Below are positions 25,135 to 34,055 of a DNA stretch of 64,000 nt, in pieces (positions within the stretch are counted from its first letter, which is position 1; each line of letters opens with the position of its first letter). Source of the stretch: Mariprofundus ferrinatatus (lineage in GTDB: Bacteria > Pseudomonadota > Zetaproteobacteria > Mariprofundales > Mariprofundaceae); the NCBI RefSeq assembly GCF_002795825.1, contig NZ_CP018800.1:1240001-1304000 (forward strand), given 5' to 3'. The notes under the pieces were generated by a model. The model made no database searches, was not told where the DNA came from, and worked only from the letters and a program-made list of their open reading frames with translations. A program made the position numbers and the translations under genes.

Positions 25135-28128
25135 TCAGTTGCTGCTCTTCTCCAGCTGTTCGTGAATCATCTGGCTGAGCTTGCTGACAGCAAACGGCTT
25201 GGAGATGACAGCCTCACTCATGATCGCCTCTTTATCAGCCACGCTGCTTAGTTTGTCGTAACCGGTTGCAAACAGCACCCTGACATCGGGATTGATCCCT
25301 CGTATCTCCTTCATCGCTTCAATGCCACCCATACCCGGCATCACCACATCGAGAAGAACAAGCGCGATCTCTTCTGCATGTGACCTGTACTGCTCAACCG
25401 CCTGCAGGCCATCCTCCGCAGTCAGCACTTTGTAGCCCAGTCCCGCAAGCACATCTCTGCCGCTCTCCAGTACCGTGTCATTATCATCTGCAATCAGAAT
25501 GGTTTCGCCATGCCCTTCGAACACCTCCCCATTCTCACTGCTTATCTTGAACAGCGCTTCACCCTCCATCAGCGGCAGATAGATTTTGAACGACGTGCCC
25601 ACACCGGGTTCGGATTCAACATCTACCACGCCGCCATGGCTCTTTACTGTTCCATAAACCATGGACAACCCCAGTCCACTACCCTTGCCGACCGCCTTGG
25701 TTGTATAGAAGGGTTCGAAGATTTTAGCAAAATCCTCCCGCGGGATACCCATACCGTTATCCTCCACCTTGATACAGGCATACTCATTGGCAGTCAGTTT
25801 CGGATTGGCGTGGAGAAATAGCGGGTCCGGTGTATATCTGGCCAGTGAAATCGTGATAGATGGATTTTCTGCTTCGGCCACGGCGTCGTTGGCATTATTC
25901 ACAAGGTTCATCAGCATCTGCTGCAGCTGATTCACATCCCCCTTCACAAACAGGTCAGCATCTTCGACCTCAAGCAGCAGCAAGATATTTTCCGGAATGG
26001 ATACCCGCTGCAGCTTGACTATCTCTTTCATGAACGGAACCAGCGAAACCGGAACCATGTTCACAATTCCTTTGCGGGAGAAGGCCAGCAGCTGCTGAAT
26101 CGTGGCCGCGGCACGGAATGCGAGTTTCTCCACACTATTCAGCCGCGCCACCACTTCAGGCAGCTCTGCTGCCTTGCGCTTGGCGAGATAGAGGTTGCCG
26201 GTAATGCCGGCAAGTGCGTTGTTGAAATCATGCGCGATGCCTCCGACCAGCGTACCGATCGCCTCCATCTTCTGAGCCTGATGCAGCTGCGCCTCCAGCT
26301 CTTCGAACCTCTCAAGGTTCTGCTGCAGGCCGACGTAATGGGTGATCTCACCCGCCATATCCCTGATCGGTGAAATGGTCAGCATGGCGGGATAGAGATC
26401 GCCACTCTTCTTCCTGTTGACCACCTTGCCCTGCCATGCCCTGCCATCGCGCAAGCTCTGCCACATCTCCTTAAAGAACCGGGCATCCTGTTTGTCGCTC
26501 TTCAGAATACGCGGATTCTGCCCCAGCGCCTCTTCCTCCGAATAACCGGTGATCTCGGTAAACGCAGGATTGATATGTACGATCGTGCCTTCGGAATCGG
26601 TAATCATGATCGCTTCGCCCGACTGCTCCATCGCCTGAGAGAATCGCTGCACCCTCTCCTCTGCCTGTTTGCGATCCGAAACATCGCGTGCGTAGGCCAG
26701 AACCAAACGCTGGCCAAGCTGCTCGATCATAGCGATGCGAACTTCGACAGGGAAAATTGATCCATCCTTGCGTTGATGCTCACCAGTAATCGTTTTCATG
26801 TCACCCTGTTGCATCGAGGCAAACAACGCCATCAATTTCTCAATGCTCAGTGCAAGTTCGATATCGGGCACCTTCATGGTTAACAGCTCATCCCGGCTGT
26901 AGCCGAGCCTTTCACATGCCAGCCGGTTTACATCGACAAACCTGCCCTCCATGTCGATCAGGAAGAAGGCATTTGCAGCATTATCAACAAACGAGCGTAT
27001 CCGTTTTTCACTCTCAACCAACGCGTTTTCTGCCGCCTTCAAGGCTGAGATATCGGCATAGGAGACAATCACCGAGGCAATCTCTCCATGATCGCCACGC
27101 ACCGGTTCCGCATTGACCAGAAGCCAGACCGTTTCTCTCTTCTCCGGCTTGCGGATACCGACCATCAGGCTCCTGACCGCCACCCCGTTGCTGATAACCC
27201 TGTTTACGGGATGGTCGCTGATTCCCATCTCCTGGCCATCTTTGTCGACGAAGCACCAATCAATATCAGCAACGGTTTTCCCCACCATCTGGTCTCTTTT
27301 CAAACCGAACAGCAGTTGGGCAAGCGGGTTGCAGGTTGTCACCCTCATTTCACCATCGTGAACCACTACGGCCGTGTGGATGTTCTCGACCAGCGATCTG
27401 ATCCGGGCTTCGCTCTTGCGAACCGACAAGAGCGCCTCATCGCGCTCTGATTCCCGCTGCTGAATCTTAAACTTCATAATATTAATGCTTTTGGCCAGCT
27501 CTCCGATCTCATCTTCCCGACCCACTTTAATATCGGCGCTGTAATCACCGGCTGCAATCGCCATGGTGCTTTTCTGCATTCTCTCGATGGGAGCAATCAC
27601 CAGCTTATTCAGCATCTGCACCAGCAGAAGCAGCCCTGATATCCCCAGAAGCAGGGCTACGGAGAGTTCTATGATGGTCCCTTCATTGAGCTCAGCCAGC
27701 GCAAACTGCGGCGTCACATAGATTGTAACGCGGCCGATCACTTCATCTTCGTGGAGAACATCCCTGCTGATGGAGATGTAATCCCCTTCGATATCATCCA
27801 TGGCACTGACAGGGCGCCACTGCGCATCCCGTTTTTTCCCTTCGAAGAGTTCGCCATCTGCATAAACGATGATGGCATATACGACGCGATCAGTGATCTC
27901 ATTAGCGATCACCTCCGAGGTCCACCTGTTATCGATTTCCCAGAGAGGAAGCTCCAGTGTCTCGGAAAGGCGATGAACCTTTTTTTCAGCCAGATCACTG
28001 AGTTCACTGATCACCTGCATTTTTTCACGACTGTACTCGAAATACTCGAATGCAAAGACACCGCTCAGCACCACAACCAGCAGTGCAAGCGTGATTCTTA
28101 TCCGGATACTGTTAAACAGCCGCCCCAT
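25135..28128 (-). CDS. Membrane hybrid sensor histidine kinase: TM-sensor-TM-HAMP-3xPAS-HisKA-HATPase-REC
   Basis: About 997 residues. Helices near 11-30 and 157-180 flank a periplasmic sensor of about 125 residues. A HAMP linker, PAS domains near 245-360, 370-485 and 490-610, HisKA with HDFNN at about 635, an ATPase with NLVNNANDAV, DNGMGIP and GLGLSMVYG, and a C-terminal receiver with phospho-acceptor Asp in LLDVVMP near 928 follow. ATG 28128 is favoured over TTG 28131 because GGAG lies six bases upstream. It directly follows two periplasmic solute-binding genes, whose products likely deliver the signal. It is strikingly similar in the core to the kinase at 31266, so the two are paralogues. 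Confidence 0.92.
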   Translation of the reverse strand: MGRLFNSIRIRITLALLVVVLSGVFAFEYFEYSREKMQVISELSDLAEKKVHRLSETLELPLWEIDNRWTSEVIANEITDRVVYAIIVYADGELFEGKKRDAQWRPVSAMDDIEGDYISISRDVLHEDEVIGRVTIYVTPQFALAELNEGTIIELSVALLLGISGLLLLVQMLNKLVIAPIERMQKSTMAIAAGDYSADIKVGREDEIGELAKSINIMKFKIQQRESERDEALLSVRKSEARIRSLVENIHTAVVVHDGEMRVTTCNPLAQLLFGLKRDQMVGKTVADIDWCFVDKDGQEMGISDHPVNRVISNGVAVRSLMVGIRKPEKRETVWLLVNAEPVRGDHGEIASVIVSYADISALKAAENALVESEKRIRSFVDNAANAFFLIDMEGRFVDVNRLACERLGYSRDELLTMKVPDIELALSIEKLMALFASMQQGDMKTITGEHQRKDGSIFPVEVRIAMIEQLGQRLVLAYARDVSDRKQAEERVQRFSQAMEQSGEAIMITDSEGTIVHINPAFTEITGYSEEEALGQNPRILKSDKQDARFFKEMWQSLRDGRAWQGKVVNRKKSGDLYPAMLTISPIRDMAGEITHYVGLQQNLERFEELEAQLHQAQKMEAIGTLVGGIAHDFNNALAGITGNLYLAKRKAAELPEVVARLNSVEKLAFRAAATIQQLLAFSRKGIVNMVPVSLVPFMKEIVKLQRVSIPENILLLLEVEDADLFVKGDVNQLQQMLMNLVNNANDAVAEAENPSITISLARYTPDPLFLHANPKLTANEYACIKVEDNGMGIPREDFAKIFEPFYTTKAVGKGSGLGLSMVYGTVKSHGGVVDVESEPGVGTSFKIYLPLMEGEALFKISSENGEVFEGHGETILIADDNDTVLESGRDVLAGLGYKVLTAEDGLQAVEQYRSHAEEIALVLLDVVMPGMGGIEAMKEIRGINPDVRVLFATGYDKLSSVADKEAIMSEAVISKPFAVSKLSQMIHEQLEKSSN

Positions 28129-28131
28129 CAA

Positions 28132-28971
28132 CTACTCCTGATCTTCAACAAGACTATAGATATACTCGAACCGCTTCATCTCTTCATCCATCTGATCCGG
28201 AACCTTCCCCTTGCCATAATAGGTCTCCAGGATCTCCCGGTAGCGGCCACTCTGCTTAATGCGCGCCATCCCGAGTCTGTAGAGAGCGCCAACCCTCTCT
28301 GCATCAGGGTAATCGGCCGAGATCAGCACGGCGATCGGCATGGCTGAACCGGGTATTGTGGTGGCAACAAAGTTGTCATGCTCGGCCGGGAAGAGACGGT
28401 CAATAATCTTCTTCCCCACCAGATCGATCTCAATCACCAGGTCTACTCGGCCACGTATGAGTTTCTTGAACAGGGACTCCTGCGAATAGCTCTCCTCGAA
28501 GGTTACGCCGGCTGTGGTGAAAAGACTATCATCTACCATTGTCCCCTTCAGGATACCGACTTTGTACCCTTTCAGATCCTCGATCCTGCTGACCTCTACC
28601 TTCTCAGCATGGTTCGGCGCATAGTAGAAGAGGCCGACATGATAGATGCAGACAGGGACAACCGCGGCAAAATCCTGGTTGCCCATATAGAACTCCGGAT
28701 TGCCCAGGTCGTTGTTGGAGTCATCTTCGATCATCCGCTTCAGTGGTTTGTAGTTAATTTGCGACACAAGACCGACAGCCTCTGATGCTGCATGCACGAT
28801 CTCACCGCAAAGGCCATCGTTCGGCATACTTTCAGACCAGAATGGCGGACTTTCGTTGGCATCAAGGCTGATGCTTGACCCCCTGTCACCGGCCAAGCCA
28901 TTGCCTGCTCCCAGGGCAAGGAGCATCGCAAGGCCGCAGATCAGCCTGCCGAATAGTGGTTGCAGCTTCAT
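28132..28971 (-). CDS. Periplasmic solute-binding protein, SBP_bac_3 type
   Basis: A 279-residue exported protein from ATG 28971. This start is preferred because it opens a clean signal peptide (LICGLAMLLALGAGNGLA), while the longer frame from 29004 adds an unlikely head overlapping the upstream gene. The mature protein shows the type 3 pattern: SISLDANESPPFWSE, then DLKGYKVGILKGTMVDDSLF near 130-150, and a C-terminal RYREILETYYGKG. There is no ABC permease or ATPase gene nearby; the next gene, three bases on, is a sensor kinase. I infer a ligand-capture role for signalling rather than uptake. Confidence 0.85.
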   Translation of the reverse strand: MKLQPLFGRLICGLAMLLALGAGNGLAGDRGSSISLDANESPPFWSESMPNDGLCGEIVHAASEAVGLVSQINYKPLKRMIEDDSNNDLGNPEFYMGNQDFAAVVPVCIYHVGLFYYAPNHAEKVEVSRIEDLKGYKVGILKGTMVDDSLFTTAGVTFEESYSQESLFKKLIRGRVDLVIEIDLVGKKIIDRLFPAEHDNFVATTIPGSAMPIAVLISADYPDAERVGALYRLGMARIKQSGRYREILETYYGKGKVPDQMDEEMKRFEYIYSLVEDQE

Positions 28972-28975
28972 CCCC

Positions 28976-29834
28976 TTATCTGGCCAACAGGCCCTTGATA
29001 TCACCCATATAGAGTTTCAGCACATCGCCATTGCCAAGATGCTTCTTCATAATCTCGGCATAGCGGCCATCATCCACCATTCTGCTCAGCGCCTTTCTGA
29101 AGCTTGCTGCCCGGGCCACACCCTGCTCATCTTTTTTGTTGAAGATGATGTAGAAGACATCGCTTCCGGCAACCCTCTCCATGGTGGCAAAGTTATCCTT
29201 CTGCTCGGACATGTATTTCTTCAACAGCCAGTTTCCGGTCAACACCGGCATGGCCGCAAAATCGATCTGACCTGCCGCAATCTGCTTCAGCAGCCCTATG
29301 CTTCTTCCCTCTTTCACCGACACGCCTGCCTTGGTGAACAGGGCAGTGTTTTCACCTTTATGCGCACCGTAGGTTTTCCCTTTCAGGGCATCGAGACTGC
29401 CGCTCCAGTTCAGGCCATCCGGATAGGTTGGTTTGTAGTAAAAGAACTTCTCAACCAATACTGCCACCGGGATGTAGATCAGCTCTTTTTTCTCCTCACT
29501 GCTGAAATTGAGATGTCTCCCCATCACGGCCATAGCCTGCTCCTGCAGCAGATAGTATCTCACCATGCGCTGGATCGGATGGGTGGCGATAACAGCATCG
29601 ATACCGGCATCGCTCAGAGCGGTGCGCACGATCTCGCTGAAGGGGCCGCCATCAGCCACCTCGCTGGAGATAAAGGGGGGGAAAATCGACCGTATGAATC
29701 TCATCCTTATCGACTGTAAACAGGGTGGTTGTCACTCTGGGCCCTGTTGCCGAGGCCGTCACCGGGAAGGTCAGGGATGCCAGAAACAGCAGTGTCAAGG
29801 TGAACAGGCTCAGTCTAGTAGTCATCCGTTTCAT
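28976..29834 (-). pseudogene. Periplasmic solute-binding protein gene with a frameshift in a G7 run
   Basis: ATG 29834, preceded by AAAGGAG, opens a frame with a signal peptide (SLFTLTLLFLASLTF...SA) and mature residues reading to HTVDFPP. There, at 29675-29681 (+ strand GGGGGGG), the frame runs off and stops at 29652. The rest of a normal type 3 binding protein, from PFISSEVADGGPFSEIVRTAL to the stop at 28976, is intact in the next frame. Removing one base from the run joins the two into DFPPFISSE, the family's expected motif. The downstream ORF alone has no signal peptide. This is either a true inactivating or phase-variable slip, or an assembly error. It overlaps no other gene and stops four bases before the next start. 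Confidence 0.8.
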
Positions 29835-29883
29835 AATATTCTCCTTTTACCTCAGGGCATAACCTCTTCGCAGGCGAATTCAC

Positions 29884-31215
29884 CTAATCTGCAACGGCCG
29901 AAGCCGAGATCACCAGCACCTTGTCCCAAAGTTCAAAGTGATGCCCGAACGGATTGGTCTGGCTCATGAAGATGGTAATCTTTTCATCCTTAGGATCAAC
30001 ACTGAAGCGGGTCGAGTAGATACCGGCCCACTCATAAGCACCGACTGCCCCGCTATCCACCGGATGTTCACGATCTGCCTGAATGGCAAAACCGAGACCG
30101 AACTTCCAGCCCTTGCTGTGCAGGAATTCTGCCTCATGCTCGCCGATATGGTTGGTGGCCGCCATCAGCGCAACCGTTTTTCGGCTCAGCAAGCGGACAC
30201 CATCGAGTTCACCACCATTGAGAAACATCTGGGCAAAGCGGAAATAGTCATAAGGGGTGGAGAGCACATTGGCACCACCGGCGAGATACTTGCCGTAAAG
30301 CGCCTCGGCATCACCCGGATTAAGGCAGAGATCGCCGCTGATGATCGGCTCAGGCTTCGCACGCTCAAGGTGCCCCTTCCAGTCACTCTTCCAGACGGCA
30401 GCCAGCCGTGGCAGTTTCTCTTTTGGAATATAGAAGTGGCTGTCGTTCATCTTCAGAGGCTTGAAGATGCGCTCGACGACAAACTTGTCGAAACGCATGC
30501 CGGAAACCACTTCGACGAGATATCCCAGGATATCGGAATTCAGTCCGTAGTCCCACACCTCGCCCGGATGGGCATAGAGCGGCAGTCTTGCCAGCCGCTT
30601 GACCATATCGCCGATTGTCTCATTCGGTCGGCAGAAGCCATCGGTAATGCCTGCCTCCTTGTAGAGATCGACCACCATATTGCGGGCAGGATTGGGATAG
30701 ACGTCATTCAAAAAGAGATAAAGGATGCCGGATGTGTGGGCCAGCAGGTCACGGATCTGCACCTCACGCTTGACCGGCTCCAGCCGGTAAGGGAAATCGG
30801 CACCCGCCGGATTGGGCACAAGCACCTTCTGGTTGCGGAACTCGGGGATATATTTGGCGACAGGATCCGAGAGCAGAAGCTTGCCCTCTTCGTAAAGCAT
30901 CATGATCGCAGCACTGGTAATCGGCTTGGTCATCGAAACAATACGGAAGATCGTATCCGTCCGCATCGGCTTGCCGACATCGGCCAGCCCCGACTCATGC
31001 AGGTAGGCGATCTTGCCCTTGCGTGCGACCAGCACTACCGCACCGCCGATCTTCTTTTCAGCCACGTAGCCGTCAATCAGCCGATCCATATTTTTCAACC
31101 GTTCGGAGGAGAGCCCCACCTTCTCAGGTTTGACAATTTTATAATCAGCGGCGGAAGCATGTGAGAGAATCCCGAATGAGCATAACAGGCACAGCGCTAC
31201 TAACAGTTTATTCAT
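29884..31215 (-). CDS. Exported serine hydrolase, beta-lactamase class C/esterase type
   Basis: A 443-residue periplasmic enzyme with a signal peptide (VALCLLCSFGILSHASA, cut near residue 22). The catalytic SxxK is SMTKPITSA near residue 95, and the YxN motif is WDYGLNSDIL near 220. A third motif is less clear; an HxG- or KTG-like element cannot be placed with certainty. Members are EstB-like esterases or penicillin-recognising enzymes, often of unknown substrate. It lies between the hybrid kinase at 31266 and the binding-protein genes, all leftward, with gaps of about 50 bases on either side. Confidence 0.88.
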   Translation of the reverse strand: MNKLLVALCLLCSFGILSHASAADYKIVKPEKVGLSSERLKNMDRLIDGYVAEKKIGGAVVLVARKGKIAYLHESGLADVGKPMRTDTIFRIVSMTKPITSAAIMMLYEEGKLLLSDPVAKYIPEFRNQKVLVPNPAGADFPYRLEPVKREVQIRDLLAHTSGILYLFLNDVYPNPARNMVVDLYKEAGITDGFCRPNETIGDMVKRLARLPLYAHPGEVWDYGLNSDILGYLVEVVSGMRFDKFVVERIFKPLKMNDSHFYIPKEKLPRLAAVWKSDWKGHLERAKPEPIISGDLCLNPGDAEALYGKYLAGGANVLSTPYDYFRFAQMFLNGGELDGVRLLSRKTVALMAATNHIGEHEAEFLHSKGWKFGLGFAIQADREHPVDSGAVGAYEWAGIYSTRFSVDPKDEKITIFMSQTNPFGHHFELWDKVLVISASAVAD

Positions 31216-31265
31216 GGCAATCTCCTTCTAAACTTATTGTAGTAAACAATTAAGCGCTCTGGTGA

Positions 31266-34046
31266 CTAACCCTCCAGCACCTGACGTATAACCTGACTTA
31301 TTTCACATACGGCATAGGGCTTGGAGATCACCCGCTCATCAATCTTTTCCCTCTCTTTACCAAGCGCACTCAACTTGTCGTAACCGGTGGCATAGATCGC
31401 CTTGGCATCGGGGTTGATCATCCGCATCTGCCGAAGAGCCTCAGGACCTCCGAGATGCGGCATCACCACATCGAGAATGACCAGATCAATCTCCTGGAAA
31501 TGACGCCGGTATTCTGCCACTGCAAGCTGCCCGTCCAGGGCTGTGATCACGTGATAATTCAGCCCCTCGAGAATATCCCTGCCGATCTCCAGCACACTCT
31601 CGTTGTCATCGACCAGCAGGATCGTTTCGCCCTCTCCCATCACCACCTCATCGGTTTCAGCCTGGAGATGGATAGCCTCTTCAGCACTTACAAGCGGCAG
31701 ATAGAGTGAGAACACCGCACCTGAGCCGGGCTTTGACTCGACATCGATCACACCGCCATGGCTGCATATTGTGCCATACACCATCGAGAGGCCAAGTCCG
31801 CTCCCCTTGTCTACACTCTTGGTGGTAAAGAAAGGTTCGAAGATATGATCGAGGTGCTCTTCGCTGATCCCCATGCCGTTATCCCTCACCCTGATCAGAG
31901 CGAAATCTTTACCATCGACAACGTTATGGTGCTGCATGAAATAGTCATCGGCATGGAATCGCTCCAGCACCACCTCAATGGAAGGGGATGCCGCCTCTGC
32001 AACCGCATCGAAGGCGTTGTTCACCAGATTCATCAGCACCTGCTGCAGCTGGTTGATATCGCCCCTGACCAGCATATCCTTCTCTTTAATATCGAGATTG
32101 AATGCGATGTTCTCCGGCAGGGATACCCTCTGCAGCTTGATCGCCTCCTTGAGAAAGGATGAGATCGACAGGGTTTGCATCTGGACAACATCCTTGCGGG
32201 AGAAGGCGAGCAGCTTCCGAATCGTTGCTGCGGCACTGAATGACAGTTTCTCGACAACGTCGAGGTGCTTGATCACCTCCGGCATGGCGGCGACCTTTCT
32301 TTTGGCGAGATAGAGGTTGCCGGTGATGCCTGCCAGCGTGTTGTTGAAATCGTGGGCAATGCCGCCCACCAGCGTGCCGATCGCCTCCATCTTCTGGGCC
32401 TGATGGAACTGCTCCTCCAACGCCTCGTACTCCTTCAATCCCTGCTGGATACCGATGTAATTGGTGATGTTGCCATCCTCATCCCTGATCGGTGAGATAG
32501 TGAGCATCGCAGGGTAGAGCTCCCCGGACTTCGCCCTGTTGATCACCTTGCCCTGCCACATCCGACCAGCCGAAATCGTCTCCCACATGCTCCTGTAGGC
32601 CTGGTTGTGCTGGCCACCACCCTTGAGCAGGCGATGATTTTTCCCGATGGCCTCCTCTTCGCTGTATCCGGTCAGCGTGGTAAAGGCCGGATTGATATAT
32701 TCGATGGTACCCTCAAGGTCGGTGATCGCTACCGCCTCACCGGACTGCTCAATCGCCTGCGAGAGCCTGCGCACCTGAGCCTCGGCCTGCTTGCGTTCGC
32801 TGATATCTCTGACAAATCCCTGCCACTGGCCATCTGGAAGGATGTTGGCACTCACCTCAACCGGAACGTATGTGCCATCTTTTCTCTTAAGCCTCCATTC
32901 CGAGGTATTGGTGCCGCCATCAAGCATCTCATCCTTTGATTTCTGAAGGCGTTGAAGATCTTCCGGAGGAAACAGATCAACAATCGTTTTACCGATGATT
33001 TCATCGCGCTCGAAACCGAGCATCTGACAACCGGCACTATTCACATCGACATATTGTCCATTGATGTCCGCTATGAAAATTCCGTCGGAAGCCTGCTCAA
33101 CCACCTGCCTGAATCGCTCTTTGGTCTGCAACAGTTCAGCTTCAGCCCGCTTGCGCTCGGTTACATCGTAACCGATCGAGAGCAGGCCGATCACCTCCCC
33201 TTGCGTATTCCTGTGGGTATGATCATACCACTCAACAATAATCTCATGGCCATCTTTGGCGATGATCGGATTGATGTTGCCGCGCGTCTTTATATCACTG
33301 ATCGCCGCGGAAAAAAGCTCGCGGATTTCGCTGTGATCGGCGGGCGGCAGGAAGGTATCGAACCAGTCCTTCCCCTTCACCTCTTCCAGCGTATAGCCGC
33401 TCAACTGCTCCATGAACGGATTGATATATTCAATGCTTCCATCCCTGTTCAAAAGCAGCATGATCGTCTGGGCAGTCTCAAGAAGTCCCGCAGAAAAATC
33501 GCGCTCTGCTCTCAAGGTGCTGTTTTTATCCTGAAGCTCCTGCCGCTGCTCTTTCACCCTGCGCATCAGGTTCCACTTCTGGACCAGTGCCGCGGCGATC
33601 TGCTGAATCTCGACACTCTCAAAGGGCTTTTTCAGCACCAGCAGCTGATCGGTAGCGCCCAGCTCCTTCTGAATACGTTCCCAGCTGTAGTCGGAGTAGG
33701 CTGTCACAATGATGACCTGGATATCCGGATCGACCTGCCATATATGTTTGATTGTTTCGACACCATCCCAGCCCGGCGGCATGCGCACATCGACAAAAGC
33801 CACGGCATAGGGGCGACCCTCTTCCCCCGCTTTCTGCACAAGTTCCACGCCCTGGCTGCCCTGAGAAGCGCAGTCGACTTCATAGACCGGCATTGCAACC
33901 TCATTTTCAGCTTCATGGCCAAGAATGTCGGCAGCCAGGGAATCGGCTGCACTGGAAGCAACAGGAGAGCTCAGAACACGCCTGAAATCAGCCTGAATCT
34001 CGGCCATGTCATCAATGACAAGGATTCTTCTGTTTATCTCATCCAT
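31266..34046 (-). CDS. Soluble hybrid kinase: REC-3xPAS-HisKA-HATPase-REC
   Basis: A 926-residue cytoplasmic protein with no membrane helix. An N-terminal receiver (ILVIDDMAEIQ; Asp in FVDVRMPPGWDG near 103) carries an unusual acidic insertion between its first helix and second strand. PAS domains lie near 190-300, 310-425 and 430-545. The phospho-acceptor His is in HDFNNTLAG near 570, the ATPase shows NLVNNAFDAV, DNGMGIS and GLGLSMVYG, and a C-terminal receiver has LVILDVVMPHLGG near 860. It starts ten bases after the DUF1638-like kinase gene, so its N-terminal receiver is a plausible acceptor for that kinase's phosphate, which would make this a multi-step relay. Confidence 0.92.
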   Translation of the reverse strand: MDEINRRILVIDDMAEIQADFRRVLSSPVASSAADSLAADILGHEAENEVAMPVYEVDCASQGSQGVELVQKAGEEGRPYAVAFVDVRMPPGWDGVETIKHIWQVDPDIQVIIVTAYSDYSWERIQKELGATDQLLVLKKPFESVEIQQIAAALVQKWNLMRRVKEQRQELQDKNSTLRAERDFSAGLLETAQTIMLLLNRDGSIEYINPFMEQLSGYTLEEVKGKDWFDTFLPPADHSEIRELFSAAISDIKTRGNINPIIAKDGHEIIVEWYDHTHRNTQGEVIGLLSIGYDVTERKRAEAELLQTKERFRQVVEQASDGIFIADINGQYVDVNSAGCQMLGFERDEIIGKTIVDLFPPEDLQRLQKSKDEMLDGGTNTSEWRLKRKDGTYVPVEVSANILPDGQWQGFVRDISERKQAEAQVRRLSQAIEQSGEAVAITDLEGTIEYINPAFTTLTGYSEEEAIGKNHRLLKGGGQHNQAYRSMWETISAGRMWQGKVINRAKSGELYPAMLTISPIRDEDGNITNYIGIQQGLKEYEALEEQFHQAQKMEAIGTLVGGIAHDFNNTLAGITGNLYLAKRKVAAMPEVIKHLDVVEKLSFSAAATIRKLLAFSRKDVVQMQTLSISSFLKEAIKLQRVSLPENIAFNLDIKEKDMLVRGDINQLQQVLMNLVNNAFDAVAEAASPSIEVVLERFHADDYFMQHHNVVDGKDFALIRVRDNGMGISEEHLDHIFEPFFTTKSVDKGSGLGLSMVYGTICSHGGVIDVESKPGSGAVFSLYLPLVSAEEAIHLQAETDEVVMGEGETILLVDDNESVLEIGRDILEGLNYHVITALDGQLAVAEYRRHFQEIDLVILDVVMPHLGGPEALRQMRMINPDAKAIYATGYDKLSALGKEREKIDERVISKPYAVCEISQVIRQVLEG

Positions 34047-34055
34047 CGTTGTACC

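Noticed and set aside
29938-31164. A 408-codon plus-strand frame across the serine hydrolase gene
   Set aside because: Antisense to a protein with signal peptide and SxxK motif; no coding motifs of its own.
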